A stretch of 64,000 nt of DNA from Intestinirhabdus alba (GTDB lineage Bacteria; Pseudomonadota; Gammaproteobacteria; Enterobacterales; Enterobacteriaceae): assembly GCF_009711095.1 (NCBI RefSeq), contig NZ_WMJZ01000026.1, forward strand, positions 1 through 64,000, in the 5' to 3' direction. The first letter of the stretch is position 1; each line of letters starts with the position of its first letter. A program made the translations under genes and the position numbers. The notes under the pieces are model-generated. The model was given only the letters and a program-made list of their open reading frames with translations, ran no database searches and had not been told where the DNA came from. Of the stretch, positions 38,738 to 49,004 are shown in pieces.

Positions 38738-40468
38738 TCAGCTCTCCGGTTCGGAGGCGGCCTCTTTCCAGTACTTCCGCTTGCTGGTTTTACCGATGCC
38801 GGGGTTCATGCTGTTGGTCGGATCGTTTTCGCGATAGAAGCTGACCAGCGTCTCCGGTGCCTCATACAGATGGCCCACGTTATGCTCGGCCGGATACTGC
38901 GCCCCGCGCTGGCGCAGCAGCTCCAGCATTTGCTCCTTCAGGGCGTGGGCGTCAACGCCTTTTTTCACAATGTAGTCCTGATGGAAGACGTGACACATAA
39001 AGTGGCCGTAGTAGAGTTTATGCACCAGCTTGTCGTTGATTTCCGGCGGCAGATGCTCATACCACTCGGTGTCGTTACGCCGCAGGGCGATATCCAGCGC
39101 CAGAATATCCTCCACCTCGTCGGCGTGCACCGCATGATAGCGAATCGCCGCCCCCGCCGCCGCAAAGCGGTGCAGGAACGCCTTGTTGCCCTCCTCCGGC
39201 GTACAGGCGAAAAAGTCGCCTTCGGCCTCTTTAAAGAAGTCGGTAAGCCAGCTCTGGGCTTCGGCCACGCCGTCGCCCGCCATCTTCAGCATCAGGTGGT
39301 GCTCATACTTGTCGCGCCAGGTTTTCATCCGCGCCGGCAGATGGCTGGGGAACAGATGACTAAACTTCTGCATCGTCCGCTCGGTAAAGTGGGGGCGGAA
39401 AATTTTTACTTTTTCCAGCATCGCATCGGTGCGCCCCTTCAGGTTGAAGAAGAAGGGCATCCTGTCGGTGCCGAGCTTGTCGATCATCAGGAAGGTGTCT
39501 TTGGCGTACTTCTCCGCGATGTCATAGATGTCCCGATGCATATACTCGCCGGCCACCGGCAGGCTGGCGAAGTTGGCGAGGATATGGCGGCGGATCTGCG
39601 TCAGCACCTCCGGTCGGTTAGTGCCGATATAAAACACCTGCTGATTTTTTTCCGCTTCGAAGGTGTCGAGGCGTACGGCGAAAATCGCCAGCCTGCCGGC
39701 GCAGCCGGAGGCCTCAAACAGCCGATCCGGATCGGCGTTATAGCGCGCCGGAGTGTCGGCCTCCACGTCCCTGACGCGGGTGACGTAGTCGTGATCGTGG
39801 GCGTGGCGGCCGTCGTGGCGCACATCTTCCGCTCTGATGCGCTCATCGTCCAGCTTGCTGAGGATCTGCTCCGGCGTCTGGCCGAGGTCGATGCCCAGAT
39901 GGTTCACCAACTGCAGCTCGCCCTGCTCGTTGATGCGGGCGAACAGCGACATTTCGGTGTAGGCCGGGCCGCGCTGAACCAGTGAACCGCCGGAGTTGTT
40001 GCAGATGCCGCCGATCACCGACGCGCCGATGCAGGAGGAGCCGATTACCGAGTGCGGCTCGCGCCCCAGCGGCTTAAGCGCTTTCTCCAGCGAGTAGAGG
40101 GTGGTGCCGGGGAAGGCCAGCACCTGTTCGCCTTTGTCGAGCAGCTGCAGTTTGTCGAGGCGCAGCACGTTAATAATCACGATATCACGATCGTAGTCGT
40201 TGCCGTTGGGGGTGGAGCCTTCCGTCAGTCCGGTGTTGGCGGCCTGCATCAGAATAATTTTATCCGCCTTCACGCAGGCGCTGAGCACGCGCCACAGCTC
40301 CAGCAGCGAGCCGGGGAACACGACCGCCAGCGCGTCGCCCTGGCCGGAGCGGAAGCCCTTGCGATAGCGGGCGGTTTTAGCCGGTTCGGTCAGCAGATGG
40401 GAAGCGCCGACCAGGCGGGAGAGTTCGTTCAGGAATGCTTTATTATCAGGTGTCATGTTGTCAGGCAT
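38738..40468 (-). CDS. dld: Dld, quinone-dependent D-lactate dehydrogenase
   Basis: FAD-containing peripheral membrane enzyme (576 aa; E. coli 571) that oxidises D-lactate to pyruvate and passes electrons to quinone. The FAD-binding PCMH domain holds ILMQAANTGLTEGSTPNGND and SSCIGASVIGGICNNSGGSL; the C-terminal membrane-binding domain holds the run of basic residues around RMKTWRDKYEHHL. The start at 40468 is preceded by AAGGAG at a good distance; an upstream in-frame start would add 14 residues without homology. Confidence 0.96.
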   Translation of the reverse strand: MPDNMTPDNKAFLNELSRLVGASHLLTEPAKTARYRKGFRSGQGDALAVVFPGSLLELWRVLSACVKADKIILMQAANTGLTEGSTPNGNDYDRDIVIINVLRLDKLQLLDKGEQVLAFPGTTLYSLEKALKPLGREPHSVIGSSCIGASVIGGICNNSGGSLVQRGPAYTEMSLFARINEQGELQLVNHLGIDLGQTPEQILSKLDDERIRAEDVRHDGRHAHDHDYVTRVRDVEADTPARYNADPDRLFEASGCAGRLAIFAVRLDTFEAEKNQQVFYIGTNRPEVLTQIRRHILANFASLPVAGEYMHRDIYDIAEKYAKDTFLMIDKLGTDRMPFFFNLKGRTDAMLEKVKIFRPHFTERTMQKFSHLFPSHLPARMKTWRDKYEHHLMLKMAGDGVAEAQSWLTDFFKEAEGDFFACTPEEGNKAFLHRFAAAGAAIRYHAVHADEVEDILALDIALRRNDTEWYEHLPPEINDKLVHKLYYGHFMCHVFHQDYIVKKGVDAHALKEQMLELLRQRGAQYPAEHNVGHLYEAPETLVSFYRENDPTNSMNPGIGKTSKRKYWKEAASEPES

Positions 40469-40680
40469 TTTCCACTCCTTGTGGTGAGTCAAAATGGCGT
40501 CCCTAAGCATAGCGCGTCATATCACGATATGCGCGTCCGATTTGCGCGCTCGCGGGCCAGGTCCCGAAAATTGGTGAATATCCTTCGCTTTCTGCTTCCG
40601 CCACGATTACGCTTAAAGCAAACTGCGGTTTTTGCTATATTTTTGCCGCTACGTCGGGCTAACAGAAAGAGAGAAACAAC

Positions 40681-42978
40681 ATGAAATGGCTATGTGCAGT
40701 GGGTGTCGCGGTGAGTCTGGCAGCGCAGCCGACGCTGGCGGAGACGGCCTCCGGCAACCTTCCCCTGACGCCCGAGGCGCGGGATGCGTTCGTCACCGAT
40801 CTGCTCGGAAAAATGACCGTCGATGAGAAAATAGGCCAGCTGCGCCTAATCAGCGTCGGGCCGGATAATCCGAAAGAGGCGATCCGCGACATGATCGGCA
40901 AAGGGCAGGTGGGGGCGATCTTCAACACCGTCACCCGCCCGGATATCCGGGTGATGCAGGATCAGGCGATGACGCTGGGCCGCCTGAAGATCCCGCTCTT
41001 TTTCGCCTTTGATGTGGTGCACGGCCAGCGCACCGTTTTTCCCATCAGCCTGGGCCTGGCCTCCTCATTTAACCTGGAGGCGGTCAAAACCGTGGGCCGG
41101 GTGTCGGCTTACGAAGCGGCGGACGACGGCCTGAACATGACCTGGGCACCGATGGTGGATGTGTCGCGGGATCCGCGCTGGGGGCGGGCCTCCGAGGGCT
41201 TCGGTGAAGATACTTATCTGACCGCCATTATGGGAAAAACCATGGTTGAAGAGATGCAGGGCAAAAGCCCGGCGGATCGCTATTCGGTGATGACCAGCGT
41301 CAAACACTTCGCCGCCTACGGCGCGGTGGAGGGTGGCAAGGAGTACAACTCCGTCGATATGAGCCCCCAGCGCCTGTTTAACGACTACCTGCCGCCCTAC
41401 AAGGCGGCGCTGGACGCGGGCAGCGGCGGGGTAATGATGGCCCTCAACGCCCTGAACGGCACCCCGGCGGCGGCGGACGCCTGGCTGCTGAAGGATCTGC
41501 TGCGCGACGAGTGGGGCTTTAAGGGCATTACCATTTCCGATCACGGGGCGATTAAGGAGCTGATTAACCACGGCGTCGCCGCCGATCCGCAGGATGCGGT
41601 GCGGGTCGCCCTGAAAGCTGGTATCGACATGAGCATGGCCGACGAGTATTACAGCAAATACCTGCCGGGTCTGGTTGAAAGCGGTAAGGTGACGATGGCC
41701 GAGCTGGACGACGCGGCGCGCCACGTGCTGAACGTTAAATATGATATGGGGCTGTTTAACGATCCCTACAGCCATCTGGGGCCGAAGGGATCCGACCCGC
41801 AGGACACCTTTGCCGAAAGCCGCCTGCACCGTCAGGAGGCGCGCGAGGTGGCGCGGGAAAGCCTGGTGCTGCTGAAAAACCGCCTTGACACCCTGCCGCT
41901 GAAAAAATCGGGCGTTATTGCGGTGGTGGGGCCGCTGGCCGACAGCAAGCGCGACGTGATGGGCAGCTGGTCCGCGGCGGGGGTGGTAGCCCAGTCGGTG
42001 ACCGTGCTGACCGGCATTAAAAACGCGGTGGGCGACGCCGGCAGCGTGATTTACGCCAAAGGGGCCAATCTGACCGATAACAAAGGCATCATCGACTTTC
42101 TCAACCAGTATGAACCGGCGGTGCAGGTTGATGAACGGACGCCCCGGGCGATGATCGACGAGGCGGTAAGCGCCGCCCGGCGCGCCGACGTGGTGGTGGC
42201 GGTGGTGGGTGAAGCGCAGGGTATGGCGCATGAAGCCTCCAGCCGCACCGATATTACCATTCCGCAAAGCCAGCGCGATCTGATCGCGGCGCTGAAGGCC
42301 ACCGGCAAGCCGCTGGTGCTGGTGCTGATGAACGGTCGCCCGCTGGCGCTGGTGAAAGAGAGCCAGCAGGCCGATGCGATACTTGAAACCTGGTTTGCCG
42401 GCACCGAGGGCGGCAACGCTATCGCCGACGTGCTGTTCGGCGACGTCAACCCGTCGGGCAAGCTGCCGATCTCCTTCCCGCGGTCGGTGGGGCAGATCCC
42501 GGTCTACTACAGCCATCTGAACACCGGGCGGCCCTATAACGCCGAGCGGCCGAACAAATACACCTCGCGCTACTTCGACGAGGCCAACGGTCCGCTCTAT
42601 CCGTTTGGCTACGGGCTGAGTTACACCACCTTCACGGTGTCTGACGTGACGCTCTCCGCCCCGGCCATGCGGCGCGACGGCAGCGTGACCGCCAGCGTGC
42701 AGGTAACCAACACCGGCAGGCGCGAGGGGGCGACGGTAGTGCAGATGTACCTGCAGGACGTCACCGCCTCCATAAGCCGCCCGGTGAAGCAGCTGAAGGG
42801 CTTTGAGAAGATCTCCCTGAAGCCGGGTGAAACCCGCACCGTCAGCTTCCCGATAGATATCGAGGCGCTGAAGTTCTGGAACCAGCGGATGAAGTTCGAT
42901 GCCGAGCCGGGCAGGTTCAACGTCTTTATCGGCCTCGACTCCGCCCGCGTGAAGCAGGGCGAATTCGAACTGCTGTAG
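40681..42978 (+). CDS. bglX: BglX, periplasmic beta-glucosidase (GH3)
   Basis: Glycoside hydrolase family 3 enzyme of 765 aa, equal to E. coli BglX. A signal peptide MKWLCAVGVAVSLAAQPTLA targets it to the periplasm. The catalytic nucleophile Asp lies in KGITISDHGAIKEL, and the substrate pocket in RDPRWGRASEGFGEDTYL and SVKHFAAYGA. A C-terminal fibronectin III-like domain begins at about residue 660. A classical terminator follows. Confidence 0.96.
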   Translation: MKWLCAVGVAVSLAAQPTLAETASGNLPLTPEARDAFVTDLLGKMTVDEKIGQLRLISVGPDNPKEAIRDMIGKGQVGAIFNTVTRPDIRVMQDQAMTLGRLKIPLFFAFDVVHGQRTVFPISLGLASSFNLEAVKTVGRVSAYEAADDGLNMTWAPMVDVSRDPRWGRASEGFGEDTYLTAIMGKTMVEEMQGKSPADRYSVMTSVKHFAAYGAVEGGKEYNSVDMSPQRLFNDYLPPYKAALDAGSGGVMMALNALNGTPAAADAWLLKDLLRDEWGFKGITISDHGAIKELINHGVAADPQDAVRVALKAGIDMSMADEYYSKYLPGLVESGKVTMAELDDAARHVLNVKYDMGLFNDPYSHLGPKGSDPQDTFAESRLHRQEAREVARESLVLLKNRLDTLPLKKSGVIAVVGPLADSKRDVMGSWSAAGVVAQSVTVLTGIKNAVGDAGSVIYAKGANLTDNKGIIDFLNQYEPAVQVDERTPRAMIDEAVSAARRADVVVAVVGEAQGMAHEASSRTDITIPQSQRDLIAALKATGKPLVLVLMNGRPLALVKESQQADAILETWFAGTEGGNAIADVLFGDVNPSGKLPISFPRSVGQIPVYYSHLNTGRPYNAERPNKYTSRYFDEANGPLYPFGYGLSYTTFTVSDVTLSAPAMRRDGSVTASVQVTNTGRREGATVVQMYLQDVTASISRPVKQLKGFEKISLKPGETRTVSFPIDIEALKFWNQRMKFDAEPGRFNVFIGLDSARVKQGEFELL

Positions 42979-42996
42979 CGGTTCGCCGTCGTTAAC

Positions 42997-43020
42997 GGGC
43001 CGGGAACGCGGCCCTTTTTT
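42997..43020 (+). terminator. Rho-independent terminator of bglX
   Basis: GGGCCG and CGGCCC form a 6-bp GC stem around GGAACG, followed directly by TTTTTT. It lies 18 bases after the bglX stop. Confidence 0.88.
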
Positions 43021-43094
43021 ATATCTCCGGCGTCCTGACGGGGGCACAGAGGCGGGGTCTTAGTCCGAAACTGGCGCTCAGTCCCGGCGCTGCG

Positions 43095-43124
43095 TTGTCG
43101 GGAAGCGCCATTTTCAACTATGCT
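43095..43124 (+). promoter_or_regulatory. Likely sigmaS-type promoter of osmF
   Basis: CTATGCT at 43118-43124 resembles the extended -10 of sigmaS promoters (CTATACT), with TTGTCG 18 bases upstream. It is 50 bases before osmF. In E. coli the osmF operon depends on RpoS. Confidence 0.5.
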
Positions 43125-43172
43125 CATTTCTCAAGTTCCTGAAAAGGGATACAAAAGCGTGAGGAAAGCAGC

Positions 43173-44090
43173 ATGAAAACGTTAAACCGCATTGCGGGTG
43201 CGCTGGCCCTGCTGGCAGCAATAAGCCTGCCGCTGCAGGCGGCATCGCCGGTTAAGGTCGGATCGAAAATAGACACCGAAGGGGCGCTGCTGGGCAATAT
43301 TATTTTGCAGGTGCTGGAGAGCCACGGCGTTAAAACGGTGAACAAGCTGCAGCTCGGCACCACCCCGGTGGTGCGCGGAGCCATCACCTCCGGCGAGCTG
43401 GATATCTACCCTGAATACACCGGCAACGGCGCGTTTTTCTTCAAAGCGGAGAGCGATCCGGCGTGGAAAAACCCCCAGGCGGGCTATGAGAAGGTGAAAA
43501 AGCTGGACGCCGGGCAAAACCGGCTGATCTGGCTGACCCCCGCCCCCGCCAACAATACCTGGACCATTGCGGTGCGCCAGGACCTGGCCGAAAAAAACAA
43601 GCTGGTCTCGCTGGCCGACCTCGGGCGCTACCTGAAGGCGGGGGGAGCCTTCCGGCTGGCCGCTTCGGCGGAATTTATTGAGCGTCCGGACGCGCTGCCC
43701 GCCTTTGAAAAAGCCTATGACTTTAAGCTCGGCCAGGATCAGCTGCTGTCGCTGGCCGGCGGCGATACCGCGGTGACCATCAAGGCCGCGGCCCAGCAGA
43801 CCTCCGGCGTGAACGCGGCGATGGCCTACGGCACCGACGGTCCGGTGGCGGCGCTGGGCCTGCGCACCCTCAGCGATCCCCAGGGCGTTCAGCCGATCTA
43901 CGCGCCCGCGCCGGTGGTCCGGGAGGCGGTTCTGCAGGACTGGCCGCAGATCGGCGACTGGCTGCAGCCGGTGTTCGCCAGCCTTGACGAAAAAACGCTG
44001 CAGCGGCTTAACGCCCGCATCGCGGTGGAGGGGCTGGACGCCGGCGCGGTAGCGGCGGAGTACCTGAAGCAAAAGGGATGGGTCAAGTAA
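43173..44090 (+). CDS. osmF: OsmF (YehZ), glycine betaine-binding periplasmic protein
   Basis: Substrate-binding subunit (305 aa, equal to E. coli) of the low-affinity, stress-induced betaine ABC transporter. The signal peptide ends at PLQA. The OpuAC/QAT-type domain has VGSKIDTEGALLGNIILQVL and SGELDIYPEYTGNGAFFF. It heads the osmF-yehY-yehX-yehW operon, with 24 bases to yehY. Confidence 0.95.
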   Translation: MKTLNRIAGALALLAAISLPLQAASPVKVGSKIDTEGALLGNIILQVLESHGVKTVNKLQLGTTPVVRGAITSGELDIYPEYTGNGAFFFKAESDPAWKNPQAGYEKVKKLDAGQNRLIWLTPAPANNTWTIAVRQDLAEKNKLVSLADLGRYLKAGGAFRLAASAEFIERPDALPAFEKAYDFKLGQDQLLSLAGGDTAVTIKAAAQQTSGVNAAMAYGTDGPVAALGLRTLSDPQGVQPIYAPAPVVREAVLQDWPQIGDWLQPVFASLDEKTLQRLNARIAVEGLDAGAVAAEYLKQKGWVK

Positions 44091-44114
44091 CGGCGTCATA
44101 TAAGGCTGGAAGCT

Positions 44115-45272
44115 GTGTCAACATTCAGGATTAACCGCGTCCTGCTGCTGCTCGTGCTGCTGACGGCGGTGGCGGTCGCGCTTCCCTTCGTGAGCTATGC
44201 CCCCAATCGCCTGCTCTCCGGAGAGGGACGCCAGCTGTGGGAGATCTGGCCGGGTGCCGTCTGGATGCTGGCCGGGGCGGCCAGCGCGCTGTTTACCCTC
44301 TGCTTTGTGCCGGGAAAACGCGGCGGCGTGCTGACCCTGCTGGCCGCCGAGACGCTGGTTGCGCTGATGCTGTGGGGGGCGGGCGAGGCGGCGAGGGATC
44401 TCGCCCGGACGGGCAGCCCGCTGGCGCGCACCGGTCCCGGCAGCGGGCTGTGGCTTGGGCTGGCGCTGGGCCTGCTGGCGTGCAGCGACGCCGTTCGCCG
44501 GATAACAACCTCGCCGGTGTGGCGCTGGGCGCTGCATGTGCAGATTGCGCTGGCACCGCTGGCGTTGCTGCTGTGCGGCGCGTTCGACGATCTCGCCCTG
44601 CTGAAGGAGTACGTCAACCGCCGGGAGGTGTTTAACCAGGCGCTGGCGCAGCATATGATTCTGCTGGTGGGGGCCGTACTGCCCGCGCTGGCCATCGGCG
44701 TGCCGCTCGGCCTTTGGTGCGCCGTATCTCCCGCCCGCCAGGGGCCGGTTTTTGCCGTGCTGAACGTCATCCAGACTATTCCCTCCGTGGCCCTGTTTGG
44801 CCTGCTGATCGCGCCGCTCGCCGGGCTGGCGAAGGCGTTTCCCTGGCTTGCCGCCCTCGGCGTCTCCGGCACCGGCCTGACCCCGGCCCTCATCGCCCTG
44901 ATGCTCTACGCGCTGCTGCCGCTGACCCGCGGCGTGGCGGCGGGGCTGAACCAGGTGCCGGTCGAGGCGCTGGAGAGCGCCCGCGCGATGGGGATGAGCG
45001 GGCGACAGCGCTTTGTGCACGTCCAGCTGCCGCTGGCGCTACCGCTCTTTTTACGCAGCCTGCGGGTGGTGATGGTGCAGACGGTCGGCATGGCGACCGT
45101 CGCCGCGCTGATCGGCGCGGGCGGCTTTGGCGCGCTGGTGTTTCAGGGGCTGTTCAGCAGCGCCGTAGACCTGGTGCTGCTGGGGGCGATCCCGGTGATT
45201 GCGCTGGCGGTGCTCATCGACGCGCTGTTCGACGTCGTTATCGCGCTCCTGAAGGTAACTCACAATGATTAA
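44115..45272 (+). CDS. yehY: YehY, osmoprotectant ABC transporter permease
   Basis: A 385-aa inner-membrane permease, equal in length to E. coli YehY. An N-terminal part with several helices precedes the BPD transport core, where MTPAL-type sequences occur ([20 protein letters not shown]) with the EAA loop in [19 protein letters not shown]. The start is GTG. The last eight bases overlap yehX. Confidence 0.94.
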   Translation: MSTFRINRVLLLLVLLTAVAVALPFVSYAPNRLLSGEGRQLWEIWPGAVWMLAGAASALFTLCFVPGKRGGVLTLLAAETLVALMLWGAGEAARDLARTGSPLARTGPGSGLWLGLALGLLACSDAVRRITTSPVWRWALHVQIALAPLALLLCGAFDDLALLKEYVNRREVFNQALAQHMILLVGAVLPALAIGVPLGLWCAVSPARQGPVFAVLNVIQTIPSVALFGLLIAPLAGLAKAFPWLAALGVSGTGLTPALIALMLYALLPLTRGVAAGLNQVPVEALESARAMGMSGRQRFVHVQLPLALPLFLRSLRVVMVQTVGMATVAALIGAGGFGALVFQGLFSSAVDLVLLGAIPVIALAVLIDALFDVVIALLKVTHND

Positions 45273-46212
45273 ATTCAGCCACGTCAGCAAAGCCTTCGGC
45301 GGGCAGATGGCGGTTAACGATCTCAATCTGCACTTTCCGGAGGGGAGCTTCTCGGTGCTGATCGGCACCTCCGGTTCCGGAAAATCGACCACCCTGAAGA
45401 TGATCAACCGGCTGGAGGAGCACGACAGCGGCCAGATCCACTTCGCGGGTGAGGAGATCCGCAGCCTGCCGGTGCTGGAGCTGCGCCGACGAATGGGCTA
45501 CGCCATTCAGTCCATCGGCCTGTTTCCCCACTGGACGGTGGCCCGGAACATCGCCACCGTGCCGCAGCTGCAAAAGTGGCCGCGGGGGCGCATCGACGAT
45601 CGCATCGACGCGCTGATGGCCCTGCTGGGGCTGGAGCCGGGGCTGCGGGAACGTTACCCGCATCAGCTCTCCGGCGGCCAGCAGCAGCGGGTGGGGGTGG
45701 CACGCGCCCTGGCGGCGGACCCGCAGGTGCTGCTGATGGACGAACCCTTCGGTGCGCTGGACCCGGTGACCCGCGCCGCCCTGCAGCAGGAGATGTTGCG
45801 CATTCACCGTCTGCTGGGGCGCACCGTGGTGCTGGTGACCCACGACATCGACGAGGCGCTGCGGCTGGCGCAGCATCTGGTCCTGATGGACGGCGGGCGG
45901 GTGGTGCAGCAGGGAACGCCGCTGGCGATGCTGACCGCCCCGGCCAGCGACTTTGTGGCGGCGTTTTTCGGCCGCAGCGAGCTGGGGGTGCGCCTGCTGT
46001 CGCTGCGCCGCGTGGGCGACTACGTTCGCCGCGATGAGCGCCGGGACGGCGAGGCGCTGACGGAGGCGATGACCCTGCGCGATGCTCTTTCAGCCTTTGT
46101 CGCTCACGGCTGCGAGGTGCTGCCGGTGGCCGATCCCCAGGGGCTGCCCTGCGGTACGCTGCATTTTCGCGATCTGCTGTCGGAGGCCCCGGCCCATGAA
46201 ACGACTGGCTGA
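45265..46212 (+). CDS. yehX: YehX, osmoprotectant ABC transporter ATPase
   Basis: ABC ATPase of 315 aa (E. coli 308) of the OpuA/ProV type. Walker A is GTSGSGKST, the signature [15 protein letters not shown] and Walker [13 protein letters not shown]. After the nucleotide-binding domain, from about residue 250, a CBS-like regulatory tail with [20 protein letters not shown] follows. It overlaps yehY and yehW at its ends, which supports tight coupling. Confidence 0.95.
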   Translation: MIKFSHVSKAFGGQMAVNDLNLHFPEGSFSVLIGTSGSGKSTTLKMINRLEEHDSGQIHFAGEEIRSLPVLELRRRMGYAIQSIGLFPHWTVARNIATVPQLQKWPRGRIDDRIDALMALLGLEPGLRERYPHQLSGGQQQRVGVARALAADPQVLLMDEPFGALDPVTRAALQQEMLRIHRLLGRTVVLVTHDIDEALRLAQHLVLMDGGRVVQQGTPLAMLTAPASDFVAAFFGRSELGVRLLSLRRVGDYVRRDERRDGEALTEAMTLRDALSAFVAHGCEVLPVADPQGLPCGTLHFRDLLSEAPAHETTG

Positions 46213-46927
46213 TCCGCTGTTGTGGCCGATCCTTCTCTTTGTGCTGCTGCTGGTTGGGTTGCCCCACAGCCAGGGGCTGTGGAGCGCGCTGTTTCCCGGT
46301 TTGTCGCGCCCGGTGTATCAGCAGGAGAGCTTCGTCGCCCTGGCGCTGGCGCACTTCTGGCTGGTGGGGATCTCCAGCCTGTTTGCCGTGGCGATGGGCG
46401 TCGGGGCGGGTATCGCGGTGACGCGGCCCTGGGGCGCTGAGTTTCGCCCGCTGGTGGAGACCATCGCCGCCGTCGGCCAGACCTTTCCGCCGGTGGCGGT
46501 GCTGGCGATTGCCGTCCCGGCGATGGGTTTCGGCCAGCAGCCGGCGCTGATTGCGCTGATCCTCTACGGCATACTGCCGGTGCTGCAGGCCACCCTGGCG
46601 GGGCTGGGAGCGGTTTCGCCAGAGGTAATGAGCGTGGCCAGCGGGATGGGGATGAGCCGCGGGCAGCGGCTGTGGAGGGTAGAGCTACCGCTGGCGGCAC
46701 CGGTGATCCTGGCCGGTATCCGCACCTCGGTCATCATTAATATTGGCACCGCCGCCATCGCCTCTACGGTCGGCGTCAGCACCCTCGGCACGCCGATTAT
46801 TATTGGCCTGAGCGGTTTTAACACCGCCTATATTCTTCAGGGAGGGCTGCTGGTGGCGCTGGCGGCGATCGTCGTCGATCGCCTGTTTGAGCGGTTAGGC
46901 CGCCATCTTACCCGGCATGTAAAATAA
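46196..46927 (+). CDS. yehW: YehW, osmoprotectant ABC transporter permease
   Basis: Second permease (243 aa, same as E. coli), with five to six membrane helices and [20 protein letters not shown] as the EAA loop. The ATG at 46196 overlaps the end of yehX by 17 bases and gives [15 protein letters not shown], in line with E. coli; the frame is open further upstream but inside yehX. Its 3' end overlaps the convergent yohO by 20 bases. Confidence 0.94.
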   Translation: MKRLADPLLWPILLFVLLLVGLPHSQGLWSALFPGLSRPVYQQESFVALALAHFWLVGISSLFAVAMGVGAGIAVTRPWGAEFRPLVETIAAVGQTFPPVAVLAIAVPAMGFGQQPALIALILYGILPVLQATLAGLGAVSPEVMSVASGMGMSRGQRLWRVELPLAAPVILAGIRTSVIINIGTAAIASTVGVSTLGTPIIIGLSGFNTAYILQGGLLVALAAIVVDRLFERLGRHLTRHVK

Positions 46928-47015
46928 AGGTATAGCCCGCGAGCATCACCCCGCCGATGCCGCCGATGGCCATCAGCATGAAAAGGGTGATGACGGCAAA
47001 TTTTGCTGCACGCAT
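46908..47015 (-). CDS. yohO: YohO, 35-aa membrane microprotein
   Basis: The frame reads [20 protein letters not shown], then [15 protein letters not shown], nearly the same as E. coli YohO (35 aa, MRVAKIGVIALFLFMAFGGI at the start). It has one glycine-rich membrane helix; the function is unknown. An AAGGAG stands seven bases before the ATG, and TACAAT at 47042-47047 (minus strand) may be its -10. It overlaps the 3' end of yehW. In E. coli mlrA lies next to it; here mlrA is missing. Confidence 0.9.
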   Translation of the reverse strand: MRAAKFAVITLFMLMAIGGIGGVMLAGYTFILHAG

Positions 47016-47318
47016 AATGTGCTCCTTATGTTAACTAACGGATTGTACTCTGAGACGCGGTCGTTAATGAACCATTAAATTACGCCCGGCGTCGCGCGCT
47101 TGCGACGGATCAATTCCGGCCTCTGCCGCCGCCGTGCGCCCTGTTTAACGTTAGCCGCGCGACGGCGGTTTGCGTGGCAAAAAAAGCCAGCCCGCGCGGC
47201 CGGGCGATGATTTCAGACGATGGCGCTCGTTAAGTTACGTTTTTTTGCAACACTTCAAAGAACATAAGGCGCAGACAGGGTATGTTACACGGTTTTAAAA
47301 GAAGTGTGGTTGTTGGGT
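47016..47318. other. Intergenic region between yohO and btsS
   Basis: About 300 bases with the yohO promoter, the orphan terminator and the btsS leader. E. coli carries mlrA here; no MlrA-like segment could be read in any frame. Confidence 0.5.
47179..47205 (-). terminator. Orphan minus-strand terminator between btsS and yohO
   Basis: On the minus strand GCCCG and CGGGC pair around GCCGCG, then TGGC and seven U follow. No annotated minus-strand gene lies just upstream of it (47206-47318). It may end a short RNA started in the btsS promoter region or be the leftover terminator of a lost mlrA. Confidence 0.5.
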
Positions 47319-49004
47319 ATGTACGAGTTTAATCTGGTGTTGCTGCTGCTTCAGCAGATGTGCGTGTTTCTGGTTATCGCCTGGCTGATGAGCAAAACGC
47401 GCCTGTTTATTCCGCTAATGCAGGTTACCGTCCGGCTGCCGCACAAGCTTCTCTGCTATGTCACCTTCTCTATTTTTTGCATTATGGGCACCTATTTCGG
47501 CCTGCATATTGAAGACTCTATCGCCAACACCCGCGCCGTGGGTGCGGTAATGGGCGGCCTGCTCGGCGGGCCGGTGGTGGGAGGGCTGGTGGGCCTGACC
47601 GGGGGGCTGCACCGCTACTCTATGGGCGGTATGACGGCGCTCAGCTGCATGATTTCCACCATCGTCGAAGGGCTGTTGGGCGGTCTGGTGCACAGCGTGC
47701 TGATCCGCCGGGGGCGTACCGATCGGGTATTTGATCCGCTGACGGCGGGGGCGGTCACCTTCGTGGCCGAAATGGTGCAGATGCTGATTATTCTGCTGAT
47801 TGCCCGCCCCTTTCAGGACGCCCTGCAGCTGGTGAGCAATATCGCCGCGCCGATGATGGTCACCAACACCGTCGGCGCGGCGCTGTTTATGCGCATTCTG
47901 CTCGACAAGCGCGCCATGTTTGAAAAATACACCTCGGCGTTCTCCGCCACCGCCCTGAAGGTGGCCGCCTCCACCGAGGGCATTCTGCGCCAGGGCTTTA
48001 ACGAGGTGAACAGCATGAAGGTCGCCCAGGTGCTGTACCAGGAGCTGGAGATTGGCGCGGTGGCCATTACCGACCGCGAGAAGCTGCTGGCCTTTACCGG
48101 CATCGGCGACGATCACCATCTGCCGGGCAGGCCGATCTCCTCTGGCTATACCCTGCGGGCGATTGAGAGCGGAGAGGTGGTGTACGCCGACGGCAACGAG
48201 GTGCCGTACCGCTGCTCGCTGCATCCCCAGTGCAAGCTTGGCTCGACGCTGGTGATCCCGCTGCGCGGCGAAAATCAGCGGGTGGTGGGCACCATCAAGC
48301 TGTATGAGGCCAAAAATCGGCTCTTCAGCTCCATTAATCGTACCCTGGGAGAGGGGATTGCCCGGCTGCTGTCGGCGCAGATCCTCGCCGGACAATACGA
48401 GCGGCAAAAGGCGCTGCTGACCCAGTCGGAAATTAAGCTGCTGCACGCGCAGGTCAACCCTCATTTTCTGTTTAACGCCCTGAACACCATCAAGGCGGTG
48501 ATCCGCCGCGACGGGGAGCAGGCCGGCCAGCTGGTGCAGTATCTGTCGACCTTCTTTCGTAAAAACCTTAAGCGCCCGGCGGAAATTGTCACGCTGGCCG
48601 ATGAAATCGACCACGTAAACGCCTATCTGCAGATTGAGAAGGCGCGCTTTCAGACGCGGCTGCAGGTCAGCCTGAACGTTCCGCCCGTCCTGGCCCAGCA
48701 GAAGCTGCCCGCTTTTACCCTGCAGCCGATCGTGGAAAACGCTATTAAGCACGGCACGTCGCAGCTGCTGGGCAGAGGCGAAGTGACGATTACCGCCCGC
48801 CGGACCGGGCAGCATCTGACGCTGGAGGTCGAGGATAACGCCGGCCTGTATCAGCCGAAGGATAGCGTCAGCGGGCTGGGGATGAGCCTGGTGGACAAAC
48901 GTTTACGGGCGCGCTTTGGCGACGATTACGGTATCAGCGTCGCCTGCGAACAGGAGAGGTTTACCCGAATAACCCTACGACTGCCGCTGGAGGAGGGCGC
49001 ATGA
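47319..49004 (+). CDS. btsS: BtsS (YehU), pyruvate-sensing histidine kinase
   Basis: LytS-type membrane kinase of 561 aa, equal to E. coli BtsS. The N-terminal 5TM-LYT domain has about six helices with [23 protein letters not shown]-like domain with a Cys-containing [13 protein letters not shown] follows, then the HisKA-LytS core with His in [14 protein letters not shown] and an ATPase domain. It senses extracellular pyruvate with nanomolar affinity in E. coli. The ATG at 47319 fits; a GTG at 47304 would add five residues. It overlaps btsR by four bases. Confidence 0.95.
   Translation: MYEFNLVLLLLQQMCVFLVIAWLMSKTRLFIPLMQVTVRLPHKLLCYVTFSIFCIMGTYFGLHIEDSIANTRAVGAVMGGLLGGPVVGGLVGLTGGLHRYSMGGMTALSCMISTIVEGLLGGLVHSVLIRRGRTDRVFDPLTAGAVTFVAEMVQMLIILLIARPFQDALQLVSNIAAPMMVTNTVGAALFMRILLDKRAMFEKYTSAFSATALKVAASTEGILRQGFNEVNSMKVAQVLYQELEIGAVAITDREKLLAFTGIGDDHHLPGRPISSGYTLRAIESGEVVYADGNEVPYRCSLHPQCKLGSTLVIPLRGENQRVVGTIKLYEAKNRLFSSINRTLGEGIARLLSAQILAGQYERQKALLTQSEIKLLHAQVNPHFLFNALNTIKAVIRRDGEQAGQLVQYLSTFFRKNLKRPAEIVTLADEIDHVNAYLQIEKARFQTRLQVSLNVPPVLAQQKLPAFTLQPIVENAIKHGTSQLLGRGEVTITARRTGQHLTLEVEDNAGLYQPKDSVSGLGMSLVDKRLRARFGDDYGISVACEQERFTRITLRLPLEEGA

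Noticed and set aside
41065-43047. 660-codon minus-strand frame opposite bglX
   Set aside because: Shadow of bglX; His- and Arg-rich translation typical of the reverse complement of a GC-rich gene.
47041-47178. Possible mlrA relic between yohO and btsS
   Set aside because: No segment resembling the MerR-type N-terminus or the MlrA C-terminus could be read in any frame.
47415-48815. 466-codon minus-strand frame opposite btsS
   Set aside because: Shadow of btsS, which matches its family over the full length.
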